64,000 nt of DNA from Pseudaminobacter salicylatoxidans (lineage in GTDB: Bacteria; Pseudomonadota; Alphaproteobacteria; Rhizobiales; Rhizobiaceae), in contig NZ_QGGG01000015.1 in NCBI RefSeq assembly GCF_003148475.1, positions 50,725-114,724 on the forward strand, read 5' to 3'. The position numbers and the translations under genes are program-made. Shown here piece after piece: positions 25,887 to 35,388 of the stretch. The notes under the pieces are model-generated. The model did not search any database. It saw only the letters and a program-made list of their open reading frames with translations, and had not been told where the DNA came from. Each line of letters starts with the position of its first letter. Positions within the stretch are counted from its first letter, which is position 1.

Positions 25887-27866
25887 ATGTCGCAGATGCT
25901 TCATTCGGTTTCGCGCCGTTCGTTTATGGCGGGCTCTGCCGCGTTCGGCGCACTGGTGATGCTGCATCCGTTTTCGGCGCGCGCGCAGGCCAATCAGGCC
26001 CATCTCAGGATCATGGAGACCACCGACATCCATGTGAACGTGCTGCCCTACGACTATTACGCCGACAAGCCCAACGACACGATGGGTCTTTCGCGCACAG
26101 CCTCGCTGATCGACGCCGTGCGCAAGGAGGCCACCAACGCCATGCTGGTCGACAATGGCGACCTGCTGCAGGGCAGCCCGATGGGTGACTATATCGCCTA
26201 TGAGAGGGGCATGAAGGAGGGCGATCTCCATCCGATCATGAAGGGCATGAACCTGCTCGGCTACGAATGCTCGACGCTCGGCAACCACGAATTCAACTAT
26301 GGCCTCTCTTTCCTCGACAAGGTGCTGGCCGGCGCGAATTTTCCCTTTGTCTGCGCCAATTTGATCCGCGGTACCGAGCTTGCCGCCAATCCGCGCGACG
26401 ACAAGCTCTATCTCAAGCCCTATGTGATCCTCGACAAGAAGATCAAGGACGGTGCGGGCGAGGAACATCCGATCCGTATCGGCGTCATCGGCTTCGTGCC
26501 GCCGCAGGTCATGGTCTGGGACGCCAAGAACCTGACCGGCAATGTCATGACCCGTGACATCGTCGAGACCGCCAGGGCATGGGTGCCGCAGATCAGGGAA
26601 GACGGCGCCGACATCGTGATTGCGCTGTCGCATTCGGGGATCGACGCCAAGCAGAGCGACATGATGGAGAACGCGTCGTTCTTCCTGGCCGGCGTGGAGG
26701 GCATCGACGCGGTGTTCACCGGCCACCAGCATCTGGTGTTCCCCGGCAAGAAGGATTTCCAGGGGCTGGAGGGCGTTGACACCGAAAAGGGCACGCTGCA
26801 GGGCAAGCCGGCCGTCATGGGTGGATTCTGGGGTTCGCATATGGGCCTGATCGACCTCCTGCTCGAGCGTGACGGCAAGAACTGGCGCGTCATTTCCGCG
26901 ACCTCGGAAGCGCGGCCGATCTATGAACGTGTCGACAACAAGAACAAGGCTCTGGTCGAGGACGACCAGCGCATTGTCGATGCGCTCAAGGAAGATCACG
27001 AAGCCACGCTTGCCTATGTGCGCCGCCCGGTCGGCAAGACATCCGCGCCGCTCTATTCCTATTTCGCGCTGGTCGCCGATGACCCCTCGGTGCAGATCGT
27101 CAGCCAGGCGCAGACCTGGTACATCAAGGATCTCCTGAAGGAGACCCAGTGGAAGGACCTGCCGGTGCTCTCGGCTGCCGCGCCCTTCAAGGCGGGTGGC
27201 CGCGGCGGGGCGGATTACTATACCGACGTGCCCGCCGGCGATATCGCCATCAAGAATGTCGCCGACCTCTATCTTTATCCGAACACGGTGCGGGCGGTGG
27301 AGATCACCGGCGCGCAGGTCAAGGAATGGCTGGAAATGTCGGCCGGCATTTTCAATCAGGTCGAGTCAGGCAAGGCGGATCAGCCGCTCATCAATGCCGG
27401 CTTCCCGTCTTATAACTACGATGTGATCGATGGCGTGACCTACAAGATCGATCTGTCGCAGCCGCCCAAATATGACACCAAGGGCGGGGTGGCCAACGCC
27501 TCGGCCAACCGCATCAAGGATCTGATGTTCGAAGGCAAGCCGATCGATCCGGAGGCGAAGTTCGTGGTCGCCACAAACAATTACCGTGCTGGCGGTGGCG
27601 GCAACTTCCCCGACATCAACGAATCGAAGATCATTTTCGAAGCGCCCGACACCAACCGCGACGTGATCGTGCGCTATATCGTGGAGCAGAAGACCATCAA
27701 TCCTTCGGCGGATGATAACTGGTCCTTCACGCCGCTGGCCGATACGAGCGTGATCTTCGAGACCGGCCCGAAGGCGAAGGATTTCCTGGATCAGGTCAAG
27801 GGCGTGAAGATCGAAGCCGCAGGCGAGGGCGCAGATGGCTTTGCCAAATTCCGCATCACGCTCTGA
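25887..27866 (+). CDS. cpdB: 2',3'-cyclic-nucleotide 2'-phosphodiesterase/3'-nucleotidase
   Basis: A 659-residue periplasmic nucleotidase. A Tat signal is visible (SRRSFMAGSAAFGALVML, residues about 9-26). The metallophosphatase domain follows with TTDIHVNVLPYDYY, LVDNGDLLQGSPMGDY, STLGNHEFNYGL and VFTGHQHLVFPG, the metal-binding motifs. The C-terminal 5'-nucleotidase domain (NTVRAVEITGAQVKEWLE, ATNNYRAGGGGNFP) binds the nucleotide. It degrades external cyclic nucleotides and 3'-nucleotides for phosphate and nucleoside recovery. GGGAGGGAG precedes the ATG at 25887. Confidence 0.92.
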   Translation: MSQMLHSVSRRSFMAGSAAFGALVMLHPFSARAQANQAHLRIMETTDIHVNVLPYDYYADKPNDTMGLSRTASLIDAVRKEATNAMLVDNGDLLQGSPMGDYIAYERGMKEGDLHPIMKGMNLLGYECSTLGNHEFNYGLSFLDKVLAGANFPFVCANLIRGTELAANPRDDKLYLKPYVILDKKIKDGAGEEHPIRIGVIGFVPPQVMVWDAKNLTGNVMTRDIVETARAWVPQIREDGADIVIALSHSGIDAKQSDMMENASFFLAGVEGIDAVFTGHQHLVFPGKKDFQGLEGVDTEKGTLQGKPAVMGGFWGSHMGLIDLLLERDGKNWRVISATSEARPIYERVDNKNKALVEDDQRIVDALKEDHEATLAYVRRPVGKTSAPLYSYFALVADDPSVQIVSQAQTWYIKDLLKETQWKDLPVLSAAAPFKAGGRGGADYYTDVPAGDIAIKNVADLYLYPNTVRAVEITGAQVKEWLEMSAGIFNQVESGKADQPLINAGFPSYNYDVIDGVTYKIDLSQPPKYDTKGGVANASANRIKDLMFEGKPIDPEAKFVVATNNYRAGGGGNFPDINESKIIFEAPDTNRDVIVRYIVEQKTINPSADDNWSFTPLADTSVIFETGPKAKDFLDQVKGVKIEAAGEGADGFAKFRITL

Positions 27867-27935
27867 CGCTCGGCATGGTTCCAGAGGGAGCGGTTTCAAC
27901 GCTTCCGTGGAAGCGGGGCCGATCAGACGCAAGAA

Positions 27936-27959
27936 GGGCGGCAGATTGCTCTGCCGCCC
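27936..27959. terminator. Stem-loop between convergent genes
   Basis: GGGCGGCAG (27936-27944), loop ATTGCT, CTGCCGCCC (27951-27959): a perfect 9-bp stem between cpdB and the convergent small secreted gene. The T-run is weak on both sides (CTTG / CTTCTTG), so it may serve both directions modestly. Confidence 0.6.
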
Positions 27960-27985
27960 CCTTGTCAACCTGCGCTGGCAGCAGA

Positions 27986-28348
27986 TCAGCGCTCGATAAT
28001 CTCATCCTGCGGGTTGACGACGACTGAGGAGGGGGCCGCGTCACCGCCACGCAGGTTGTGCGTAGTCGTCGCGAAACCACCGAACCCGGCAGCGCCAGTC
28101 AGGTCAATCGAGCTGGGCGGGGTGACCACGACCGAGGAAGGGGCCGCGTCTCCACCGCGCAAATTGTGGGTTGTGGTGGCGAAGCCGCCGAAACCCGCCG
28201 CCCCTGTGATGTCGATATTTGTCGGCGGATGCATCAGGATGACGGGTGGAGGGGCATCGCCGCCTCGGGGGTTGTAGATTTGCGCGTTGGCCATGGAAGC
28301 GCTTGACGCTATCAGGGCTGCAACGATGGGGATGACGATCTTCTTCAT
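27986..28348 (-). CDS. Small secreted tandem-repeat protein, RGGDAAP family member 2
   Basis: A 120-residue exported protein: signal peptide to about residue 22 (ending SASMANA), then QIYNP and 2.4 copies of a 36-residue repeat. Each unit begins RGGDA[AP]P, runs through a hydrophobic V/I-rich strand and a P-P-x-x-I-D turn, and ends FGGFATTTHNL. The third copy stops after RGGDAAPSSVVV and the protein ends NPQDEIIER. No Cys, no known domain. The same elements occur in the proteins at 23.6 and 29.0 kb. GGAGAAGTACC precedes the ATG at 28346-28348, which excludes the longer frame to 28513. The function is unknown; a binding or surface role is only a guess. Confidence 0.85.
   Translation of the reverse strand: MKKIVIPIVAALIASSASMANAQIYNPRGGDAPPPVILMHPPTNIDITGAAGFGGFATTTHNLRGGDAAPSSVVVTPPSSIDLTGAAGFGGFATTTHNLRGGDAAPSSVVVNPQDEIIER
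28016..28267 (-). repeat. 36-codon tandem repeat, 2.4 units
   Basis: Units of 108 bp: 28160-28267, 28052-28159, and a partial unit to 28016. Comparing residues 48-75 with 84-111, all 28 amino acids are identical while 19 of the 28 codons differ, all silently. The repeat is therefore old and held by protein-level selection, not a recent slippage product. Confidence 0.9.
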
Positions 28349-28811
28349 GGTACTTCTCCGATTTCTGTTCGCCGGTCGGCCTTGCGGCCCTCGAGCGATG
28401 GACTTTCGGAAGAGAAGTCTGGGAGGACTTGGGTTCCTTGCTTGGTAATACGTCCCCGAGATAGGACCAACTACGATCCCTTTCCAATCAATCCCGCGCG
28501 ATGCTGCGTTCACTGCGCGTCACGTATTCGTGTGTCGGGTAAAACCCGTGTACCTGGTGAGGCTTTTCCGTGGTCGGCCCAGGCGGAGCGGAAACCAGAT
28601 TTTCGAAGATATTGTTTTAAAACAAATAGATAGAGCGTTGTGCTGTTTCCGAAAACACGCCATCACGCTCCAGGCGGTGGAGACGGCCTGGGAGGTAGCC
28701 GTCTCCGGCACGGTGCGCATCGATGCGACGCTGCAAAACGTGCCTGTATTTTGTGGCCGCGAAACCTGCGCCGCCACAGCGTCCGCCGCAAAGGGCGGAA
28801 GATCGACCCGA
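28349..28811. other. Palindrome-rich intergenic region
   Basis: No protein gene is seen in these 463 bases. They hold a perfect AT-rich palindrome TTGTTTTAAAACAA (28612-28625) and a perfect 9-bp stem GGAGACGGC (28679-28687) / GCCGTCTCC (28698-28706). GTCCGCC/GGCGGA around 28782-28800 may form the end of the transcript of the gene at 28812. A small RNA or operators are possible. Confidence 0.4.
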
Positions 28812-29036
28812 TTAGCGGTTGTCGGCGCGCTGACGGATGATCTGGGCGCGCTCCTGCTGGTTGGTCGCACCGGCCGGCGAGGAGATCGCGGCGTTCGACG
28901 AATAGTCGATATTGGTCGGATGATTGACCACTACCGATGCCGGGGCGGCGTCATGACGAACGGCCTGCGCATCCTGGGCAGCGGCAATGCCGGTGGTCAG
29001 GACGAGGGCGGAAAGGGCAATGACTGTCTTCTTCAT
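28812..29036 (-). CDS. Small secreted protein, RGGDAAP family member 3
   Basis: A 74-residue exported protein. Signal peptide MKKTVIALSALVLTTGIAAA, then QDAQAV and the family core RHDAAPASVVVNHPTNIDYS (27-46) followed by SNAAI, and a charged, glutamine/arginine-rich tail. It aligns with a single repeat unit of the protein at 28.3 kb (shared D-A-[AP]-P, V/I-rich strand, P-T-N-I-D) and with the DYSSAAAI segment of the protein at 23.6 kb. GGAGAATACAA is a strong ribosome-binding site. Function unknown. Confidence 0.82.
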   Translation of the reverse strand: MKKTVIALSALVLTTGIAAAQDAQAVRHDAAPASVVVNHPTNIDYSSNAAISSPAGATNQQERAQIIRQRADNR

Positions 29037-29421
29037 TTGTATTCTCCAGAGCTTGTTTTGATTGCATGCGCGAGCGGGGAAATACGGCAGCCGCGGGTCA
29101 ATTCTCCTACGGCGGTTCCGGTCGGTAACGTCTTGGGGGACCCTCTCACCTTGCGATCAATGACGCTCATATGGAGGATCAGACCACGAAAAATAAGCCG
29201 GCTGAGGATCAACAGAACGCGATAAAATCGGCACCCCGATCACGCGAACGTGTTCGATCGTTCGCGGGCTGCGAAGTCGGGGGAAGGGCTCAGGCGTTTT
29301 CGGCCACGCCTGCGACAACTGCATGACAACTCCCGCAGAAGCCCGAACGGCCCGTGGAGAAATTGCATTGACGTGCTGGCTGCGGAGCTCCAAAAGATGC
29401 GCGCATCAGCAGGAGGCGGCA
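29037..29421. other. Divergent intergenic region with nested palindromes
   Basis: No gene is seen in these 385 bases between divergent genes. A spaced palindrome CGCGAACG (29243-29250) / CGTTCGCG (29259-29266) overlaps a second one, GAACGTGTTC (29246-29255). It is a likely operator for one or both flanking genes, but could also be a hairpin. Confidence 0.45.
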
Positions 29422-29715
29422 TTGATCCGGCATATCGTATTCTTCAGCGTGCGCGAGGGAGAGGAAGTCGAAACCGTCCGCGCCGGACTCATGGCGCTCG
29501 CGGACATTCCCCACGCGGACCATTTCGAAGTGACGCTGAACACCAAGGTCGATCCGATGTGCGATGCCATCGATCTCGTCGTCTATGCGGAATTCATCGA
29601 CGCGGCGGCCCTTGCCGCCTACAAGGCCCATCCGCTCTACGCGGAAACGACGCGCAAGGTGCGGCCCATGCGTGAGCTGCGCTTTTCCGCCGATGTGGTC
29701 GCCGAGAACCGGTAG
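29422..29715 (+). CDS. Dabb-domain (stress-responsive A/B barrel) protein
   Basis: A 97-residue dimeric alpha/beta-barrel protein: IRHIVFFSVREGEEVETVRA, then HADHFEVTLNTKVDP, DLVVYAEFIDAAALAAYKAH and HPLYAET, the pattern of the Dabb (PF07876) family. No catalytic residues are defined for the family. The start is a TTG at 29422-29424, decided by a perfect AGGAGG six bases upstream and by the first beta-strand beginning immediately after it. No operon partner. Confidence 0.83.
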   Translation: MIRHIVFFSVREGEEVETVRAGLMALADIPHADHFEVTLNTKVDPMCDAIDLVVYAEFIDAAALAAYKAHPLYAETTRKVRPMRELRFSADVVAENR

Positions 29716-30072
29716 AGCAATAATACCTGTTCCAGAATAGTCCCGGCATGTGGCGGTTGCACGAAATCGGGACAGGCGCGGTTCGATCGCCTTGTCTCGT
29801 AATGACCCAATGCGCCTGACACGCGGGGCCAAAACCCCGCATTTGTACGGTTTTCCTGCAATGGCGGCCATTGGCACGGCAATTGCGTCACTGTCTATGC
29901 AAGGCGGGGGCTTTGCCGAGGCAGTTTCGACGCTGCTTCCGGAAAGAAGGGGTGGGCGCTCGGTCGGAGCATGACATCGGTTCATGCCCGACCGGGTTCC
30001 TTGTTGGGGCGGCATGGACATGTCGCCTCGACAGGCCCATCTTGTGGTGGGGTCATCCTTGCAGGCAACATC

Positions 30073-30321
30073 ATGCTCATTCCACGAAAAATCCCGATAG
30101 ACGAGATTTACGTTCCGGCCGCGCGCCGCAAGACGTTGCACCCGGAGACGGTGCGGCTGATTGCCGAAAGCATCGTCGAGAACGGCCAGCAGACGCCGAT
30201 TCAGGTGCGTCATGACGGCAAGCGCTATGTGCTGATCGAAGGACTGCATCGCTTGGAGGCGTTGAAATGGCTCGGCGAGACGACCATCGACAGCTATCTG
30301 GTGCAGGCAAGACGGCATTAG
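30073..30321 (+). CDS. Stand-alone ParB/sulfiredoxin-fold protein
   Basis: An 82-residue protein consisting only of a ParB N-terminal (nuclease/Srx-like) domain: IPRKIPIDEIYVPAARRK, then ESIVENGQQTPIQVRHDGKR and the conserved YVLIEGLHRLEALKWLG (box with G-x-H-R-x-x-A). It lacks the helix-turn-helix and dimerisation parts of a chromosome-partitioning ParB, so it is not a segregation protein. Role unknown. The ribosome-binding site is weak (GCAGGCAAC); the start is placed where the domain begins. It converges on the methyltransferase gene. Confidence 0.8.
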   Translation: MLIPRKIPIDEIYVPAARRKTLHPETVRLIAESIVENGQQTPIQVRHDGKRYVLIEGLHRLEALKWLGETTIDSYLVQARRH

Positions 30322-30337
30322 TTCGGGATCAAACGTT

Positions 30338-31186
30338 TCAGGTCGCCGCAGCCTGGAGATCGCGGGAGGAAAACCAGAGATCGCGATAGATGGCCACGGC
30401 CGTTTCATCCGGCTCACGCTCCTCGGTCGGCCAAACGGAGGCGACGAGATGCGCCTCATGACGGTCGGGTGTCCTGCGGCAGTCGCCCAGGCTGGAGGCG
30501 CCCACGCAAGGGATGAACCAGGAGCCCATCAGCGGCTGTGCGCGATAGCCTTCGTCCACGCGCCGGATGAGCAGCGCGAGGCCGATCGTTTCCGAAGGCC
30601 GCCAGGGAAATATCAGGCGCCCATCCGGCCGTAACGCACGCAGCCACGACAAGGGCGGGCAGGTGGCGCCGGCATTCACATAGATCAGGTCGCTCGACGG
30701 GATCGGCATTCGCGTGGCGTCGCCGGAAGTAACCGATACGTTTGTATAGGAGGCGAGGTTTCGTTGCGCCTGTTGTGCGAGGCTGTCCTCGATCTCGAAG
30801 GCCGTGACATGACCGTCCGGCAGCACCAGAAGCGAAAGCATTGCCGTATAATAGCCCGTGCCCGCGCCGATATGGCATACCTGTTCGCCCGGTTGGGGAG
30901 ATACGGCTCCTATCCAGGCCGCGTGAAGATAGGGCTCGCCATTGTTGATGCCCTTGGCGATATCAAGGGCCACCAGCGCGTTCTGGTAGAGATAGATCGG
31001 ATCGTTGTCGGGCGTTTCGACATAATAATGGTCGACCAGGATGTTCCACGGCCCCGGAGGCATGAAGGCCTCGCGCGGCACGGCCTCGAACACCTGCCGC
31101 AAACGTGGATCGCTGGAACGGCTCGCTGTCGCCATCAGGTCGGCATAGAAGGACCTTGCCTTCTTCAAATCCCTTGCGCTCGACAT
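30338..31186 (-). CDS. PCMT-like methyltransferase
   Basis: A 282-residue SAM-dependent methyltransferase related to protein-L-isoaspartate O-methyltransferase. The SAM-binding loop VCHIGAGTGYYTAML is near residue 108 and is followed by VTAFEIEDSLAQQAQRNL. The N-terminal PREAFMPPGPWNI resembles the PCMT lid region, but the glycine loop and the C-terminal part differ from true Pcm, so the target may not be isoaspartate. GGAGGCAGGC precedes the ATG at 31184-31186. Confidence 0.78.
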   Translation of the reverse strand: MSSARDLKKARSFYADLMATASRSSDPRLRQVFEAVPREAFMPPGPWNILVDHYYVETPDNDPIYLYQNALVALDIAKGINNGEPYLHAAWIGAVSPQPGEQVCHIGAGTGYYTAMLSLLVLPDGHVTAFEIEDSLAQQAQRNLASYTNVSVTSGDATRMPIPSSDLIYVNAGATCPPLSWLRALRPDGRLIFPWRPSETIGLALLIRRVDEGYRAQPLMGSWFIPCVGASSLGDCRRTPDRHEAHLVASVWPTEEREPDETAVAIYRDLWFSSRDLQAAAT

Positions 31187-31460
31187 GCCTGCCTCCACTG
31201 AGCGCTGTCAATGGAATGCCTGTGTGCGGGTGCCGTCAATGGCAATGCTACCCCCAAGCCGGGATGCCGCCTATGGCGCCCGTGTAATGCCATGCTGGCG
31301 CCAGACGATTCCGTCTGGCTGCAAAATGCTCTAGGCTCGGCCGACTCAAGTGAGTCGAAGTATCCGCGTCGGTCGCGGATTATGCGCAAGGCTGGCGCAA
31401 GCGACCATCCGCAAAGTGTTCGTACCATCCGGTGTTTTGGCAATTGGCAAGGGGAAGCCG

Positions 31461-31673
31461 ATGCAGACCATGGTCGAAGACTGTCTGAAGCCGCGCCTGA
31501 CGGAGCGCGTGGACATTCTCACCGCGATCAATATCCTGCGCTCGCGCGGGTATGAGCAGGACGCGCTGATCAGCGAAATCACGCGGCTGTTCTATGTCGA
31601 TCTCGACGAATTCAATTCGGTCATCGGCTGGCTTGAGCACGGGTCCGAACGCCGCGAGGCAGCGTTCTCCTAG
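31461..31673 (+). CDS. Small conserved-looking hypothetical protein
   Basis: A 70-residue acidic, mostly helical protein (MQTMVEDCLKPRLTERVDIL onward, then RLFYVDLDEFNSVIGWLEHG). I do not recognise a family. AAGGGGAAGCCG precedes the ATG, and codon use matches its neighbours. No signal peptide or membrane segment; it converges on the acyl-CoA carboxylase gene. Confidence 0.68.
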   Translation: MQTMVEDCLKPRLTERVDILTAINILRSRGYEQDALISEITRLFYVDLDEFNSVIGWLEHGSERREAAFS

Positions 31674-31735
31674 TTCCTCTCCCCGAGCTGAAGCCAACCC
31701 GACATGGCGGCACCGTTTCGGGTGCCACTGCCCCA

Positions 31736-33268
<1,533 letters not shown>

Positions 33269-33400
33269 GACGAAACGCTCCCTGGGAAAATCCTTTGCCA
33301 GCGGTGTTAGCACGCCGGAGGGGGAGCGCAAATATTCCAGGGATATTCCAGGGTTGGAACGGTGCGCCCCGCCGCGCTTGGGGCGAGGCGCGCGACCCTC

Positions 33401-33841
33401 TTACCAGGAGCCGGTATTGGCCATCGAAGCCCAGGGTTCGGCCTTTTCCCTGGCCGGTCCCTTCTGCAGCAACTCGATCGAAATGCCGTCTGGCGACTTG
33501 ATGAAGGCCATGTTGCCATCGCGCGGCGGGCGGTTGATGGTCACGCCCTTGTCCATCAGGCGCTGGCAGGTCTCGTAGATGTCGTCGACCTCATAGGCGA
33601 GGTGGCCGAAATTGCGGCCGCCCTTGTACTCTTCGGGATCCCAGTTGTAGGTGAGTTCCAGCAATGGCGCCTGTTCGGCAATGCCCGACTGCTCGTCGAC
33701 CGGCGCGGCAAGGAAGATCAGCGTAAAGCGCCCCTGTTCGTTTTCCGAGCGGCGGACTTCCCTGAGGCCCAGCTTGTTACAGTAGAAATCCAGCGAAGCG
33801 TCGACATCGGCGACGCGAACCATTGTGTGCAGATAGCGCAT
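33401..33841 (-). CDS. gloA: Lactoylglutathione lyase (glyoxalase I)
   Basis: A 146-residue VOC-fold enzyme converting the methylglyoxal-glutathione hemithioacetal to S-lactoylglutathione. Paired beta-alpha-beta units give the metal ligands: H in [11 protein letters not shown] in [10 protein letters not shown] in [11 protein letters not shown] and E in GISIELLQ. The strong [12 protein letters not shown] and [12 protein letters not shown] segments match bacterial GloA. Cytoplasmic detoxification of methylglyoxal is the expected role. It lies upstream of pccB on the same strand, with 132 bases between. Confidence 0.92.
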   Translation of the reverse strand: MRYLHTMVRVADVDASLDFYCNKLGLREVRRSENEQGRFTLIFLAAPVDEQSGIAEQAPLLELTYNWDPEEYKGGRNFGHLAYEVDDIYETCQRLMDKGVTINRPPRDGNMAFIKSPDGISIELLQKGPAREKAEPWASMANTGSW

Positions 33842-34004
33842 GTTTCAATCCTTGTTCTTGCTGCGGGAACATAGGGCGGGTGGTCGGTTGCGGGCAACCC
33901 GCAAATCGGCCGACCCCGTGTCGGGAAAGCTGATCCACAGTATTGCGCTGTCGAAATGGCGAAAAAAACGGTCTCGGCTCTTGCACATCGCTGAATCCGA
34001 AGTG

Positions 34005-34019
34005 TTAATCTGTGCTTAA
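34005..34019. promoter_or_regulatory. Full CtrA-type binding site
   Basis: TTAATCTGTGCTTAA is an exact TTAA-N7-TTAA site, the consensus of the alphaproteobacterial cell-cycle regulator CtrA. It lies 39-53 bases upstream of the start of the double cold-shock gene, where a promoter would be. Confidence 0.6.
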
Positions 34020-34057
34020 GAATCATTGGCGTTTGTAATCGAGAAGAGGTGCGATCG

Positions 34058-34651
34058 ATGGGGGAGAGAGCCTCTTTCGCGGGGCGAGACTTGGCCGGGG
34101 GCGATGCCTTTAAACGTGACGAGACTGGTGAAGGCGTCGATCTGATCGAAGTCTCGGGGGCCATTAAGTGGTTCGACGTGGCCAAGGGCTACGGCTTCAT
34201 CCTGCCGGATGACGGCGGGTCCGATATTCTCCTCCATGTCACCTGCCTGCGCCGCGACGGCTTCCAGACGGCACTCGAAGGCGCGCGTGTCGTGTGCCTG
34301 GTGCGTCAGGGCGAGCGCGGCCTGCAGGCTTTCCGCGTCCTGTCGATGGACAATACCACCGCGATCCATCCGGCCGAGACGCAGGAAACGCGCACGCATG
34401 TCTCCGTCGTGCCCGAAAGCGGGCTGGAGCGCGCGCTGGTGAAGTGGTTCAACCGCACCAAGGGCTTTGGCTTTCTTACGCGCGGCGAGGGCACCGAGGA
34501 TATCTTCATCCATATGGAGACGTTGCGCCGCTATGGCCTGACCGAACTACGCCCCGGGCAGGTGGTGCTGGTGCGTTTCGGGCGTGGCGACAAGGGCCTT
34601 ATGGCCGCCGAGATCCACCCCGACATCGGGACCCCGCCTATCGCTCACTGA
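34058..34651 (+). CDS. Double cold-shock-domain protein
   Basis: A 197-residue protein with two cold-shock domains in tandem: the first about residues 34-100 ([15 protein letters not shown], with RNP1-like KGYGFI and RNP2-like ILLHVT), the second about 130-197 ([24 protein letters not shown]). The first 30 residues are polar. Such proteins bind single-stranded RNA or DNA and act as RNA chaperones. The ATG at 34058 is chosen over a GTG at 34049; AGAGGTGCG lies upstream. A CtrA-type site precedes it and a terminator follows. Confidence 0.88.
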   Translation: MGERASFAGRDLAGGDAFKRDETGEGVDLIEVSGAIKWFDVAKGYGFILPDDGGSDILLHVTCLRRDGFQTALEGARVVCLVRQGERGLQAFRVLSMDNTTAIHPAETQETRTHVSVVPESGLERALVKWFNRTKGFGFLTRGEGTEDIFIHMETLRRYGLTELRPGQVVLVRFGRGDKGLMAAEIHPDIGTPPIAH

Positions 34652-34684
34652 TCGCGTCCGGGCGATCCGCAATGTGATCGTGGA

Positions 34685-34713
34685 AAGCCGGTCTGAACAG
34701 GCCGGCTTGTTTT
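34685..34713 (+). terminator. Terminator after the double cold-shock gene
   Basis: AAGCCGG (34685-34691) pairs with CCGGCTT (34702-34708), followed by GTTTTG. Confidence 0.75.
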
Positions 34714-34796
34714 GTATGGGGCTATCGTGGGCTATATGGTCCGGCGCTGCGCGGGCGCTGATCCAGCCAGCCGAACATCGTCGAACAGGAACCGCC

Positions 34797-35294
34797 ATGC
34801 CTCTCAAAATCTGGTCCACCGTGTTCTTTGCGCTGACGCTCGGGTTCGTGGCGGCGTTCTTGCTTCCGCAGTCGGCCATCGCCGGGCAGCCAATGATCCT
34901 GCCGACCGATCCGGCACCGCTGGTGGCGGTGACAGCCGGGGGCGAGCGCAGCTTCTCGATAGAAATCGCCCAGGATGATCTCCAGCGCGCCGCCGGATTG
35001 ATGTTCCGCGAGTGGATGGCCGACGACCATGGCATGTTGTTCGTCTTCGACCAGACACAGCCTGTCGGCTTCTGGATGAAGAACACGCCGATGCCTCTCG
35101 ATCTCGTTTTCGTCAGGGAGGATGGCAGCGTGGAATCCGTGGGGCACGGCGAACCGTTCTCGGAAGCGCTGATACCTTCGCGCGGACCGGTGCGCTTCGT
35201 GCTTGAATTGAAGGCCGGCATCGCCGAAAAAGCCGGCATCAAGGAAGGCGTCCAGTTGCGCCATCCCGCCATCGCCGCCGCCTCGGCCAACTGA
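34797..35294 (+). CDS. DUF192-family exported protein
   Basis: A 165-residue protein with a signal peptide (IWSTVFFALTLGFVAAFLLP, cleavage after AIAG) and a DUF192 domain: DLQRAAGLMFREWMADDHGM, MLFVFDQTQPVGFWMKNTPM and PLDLVFVREDGSV, the family's beta-rich core. It is periplasmic or surface-exposed; the family's function is unknown. AGGAACCGCC precedes the ATG at 34797. Confidence 0.87.
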   Translation: MPLKIWSTVFFALTLGFVAAFLLPQSAIAGQPMILPTDPAPLVAVTAGGERSFSIEIAQDDLQRAAGLMFREWMADDHGMLFVFDQTQPVGFWMKNTPMPLDLVFVREDGSVESVGHGEPFSEALIPSRGPVRFVLELKAGIAEKAGIKEGVQLRHPAIAAASAN

Positions 35295-35388
35295 TCCGTC
35301 GCGGATGGCGCTTTCGGGAGGGCAATGCGGGCGTCCGTGGACCGGCTGCCGGCCACCGCGAGGCTGCAATTCAAGGGGATAAGCGAGC

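Noticed and set aside
28016..28267. CRISPR-like repeats
   Set aside because: The repeat is a coding 108-bp tandem without spacers; no cas genes or short direct repeats are present anywhere in the window.
30073..30321. Chromosome partitioning gene parB or an origin
   Set aside because: Only the N-terminal domain is present, with no parA, parS sites or DnaA boxes nearby.
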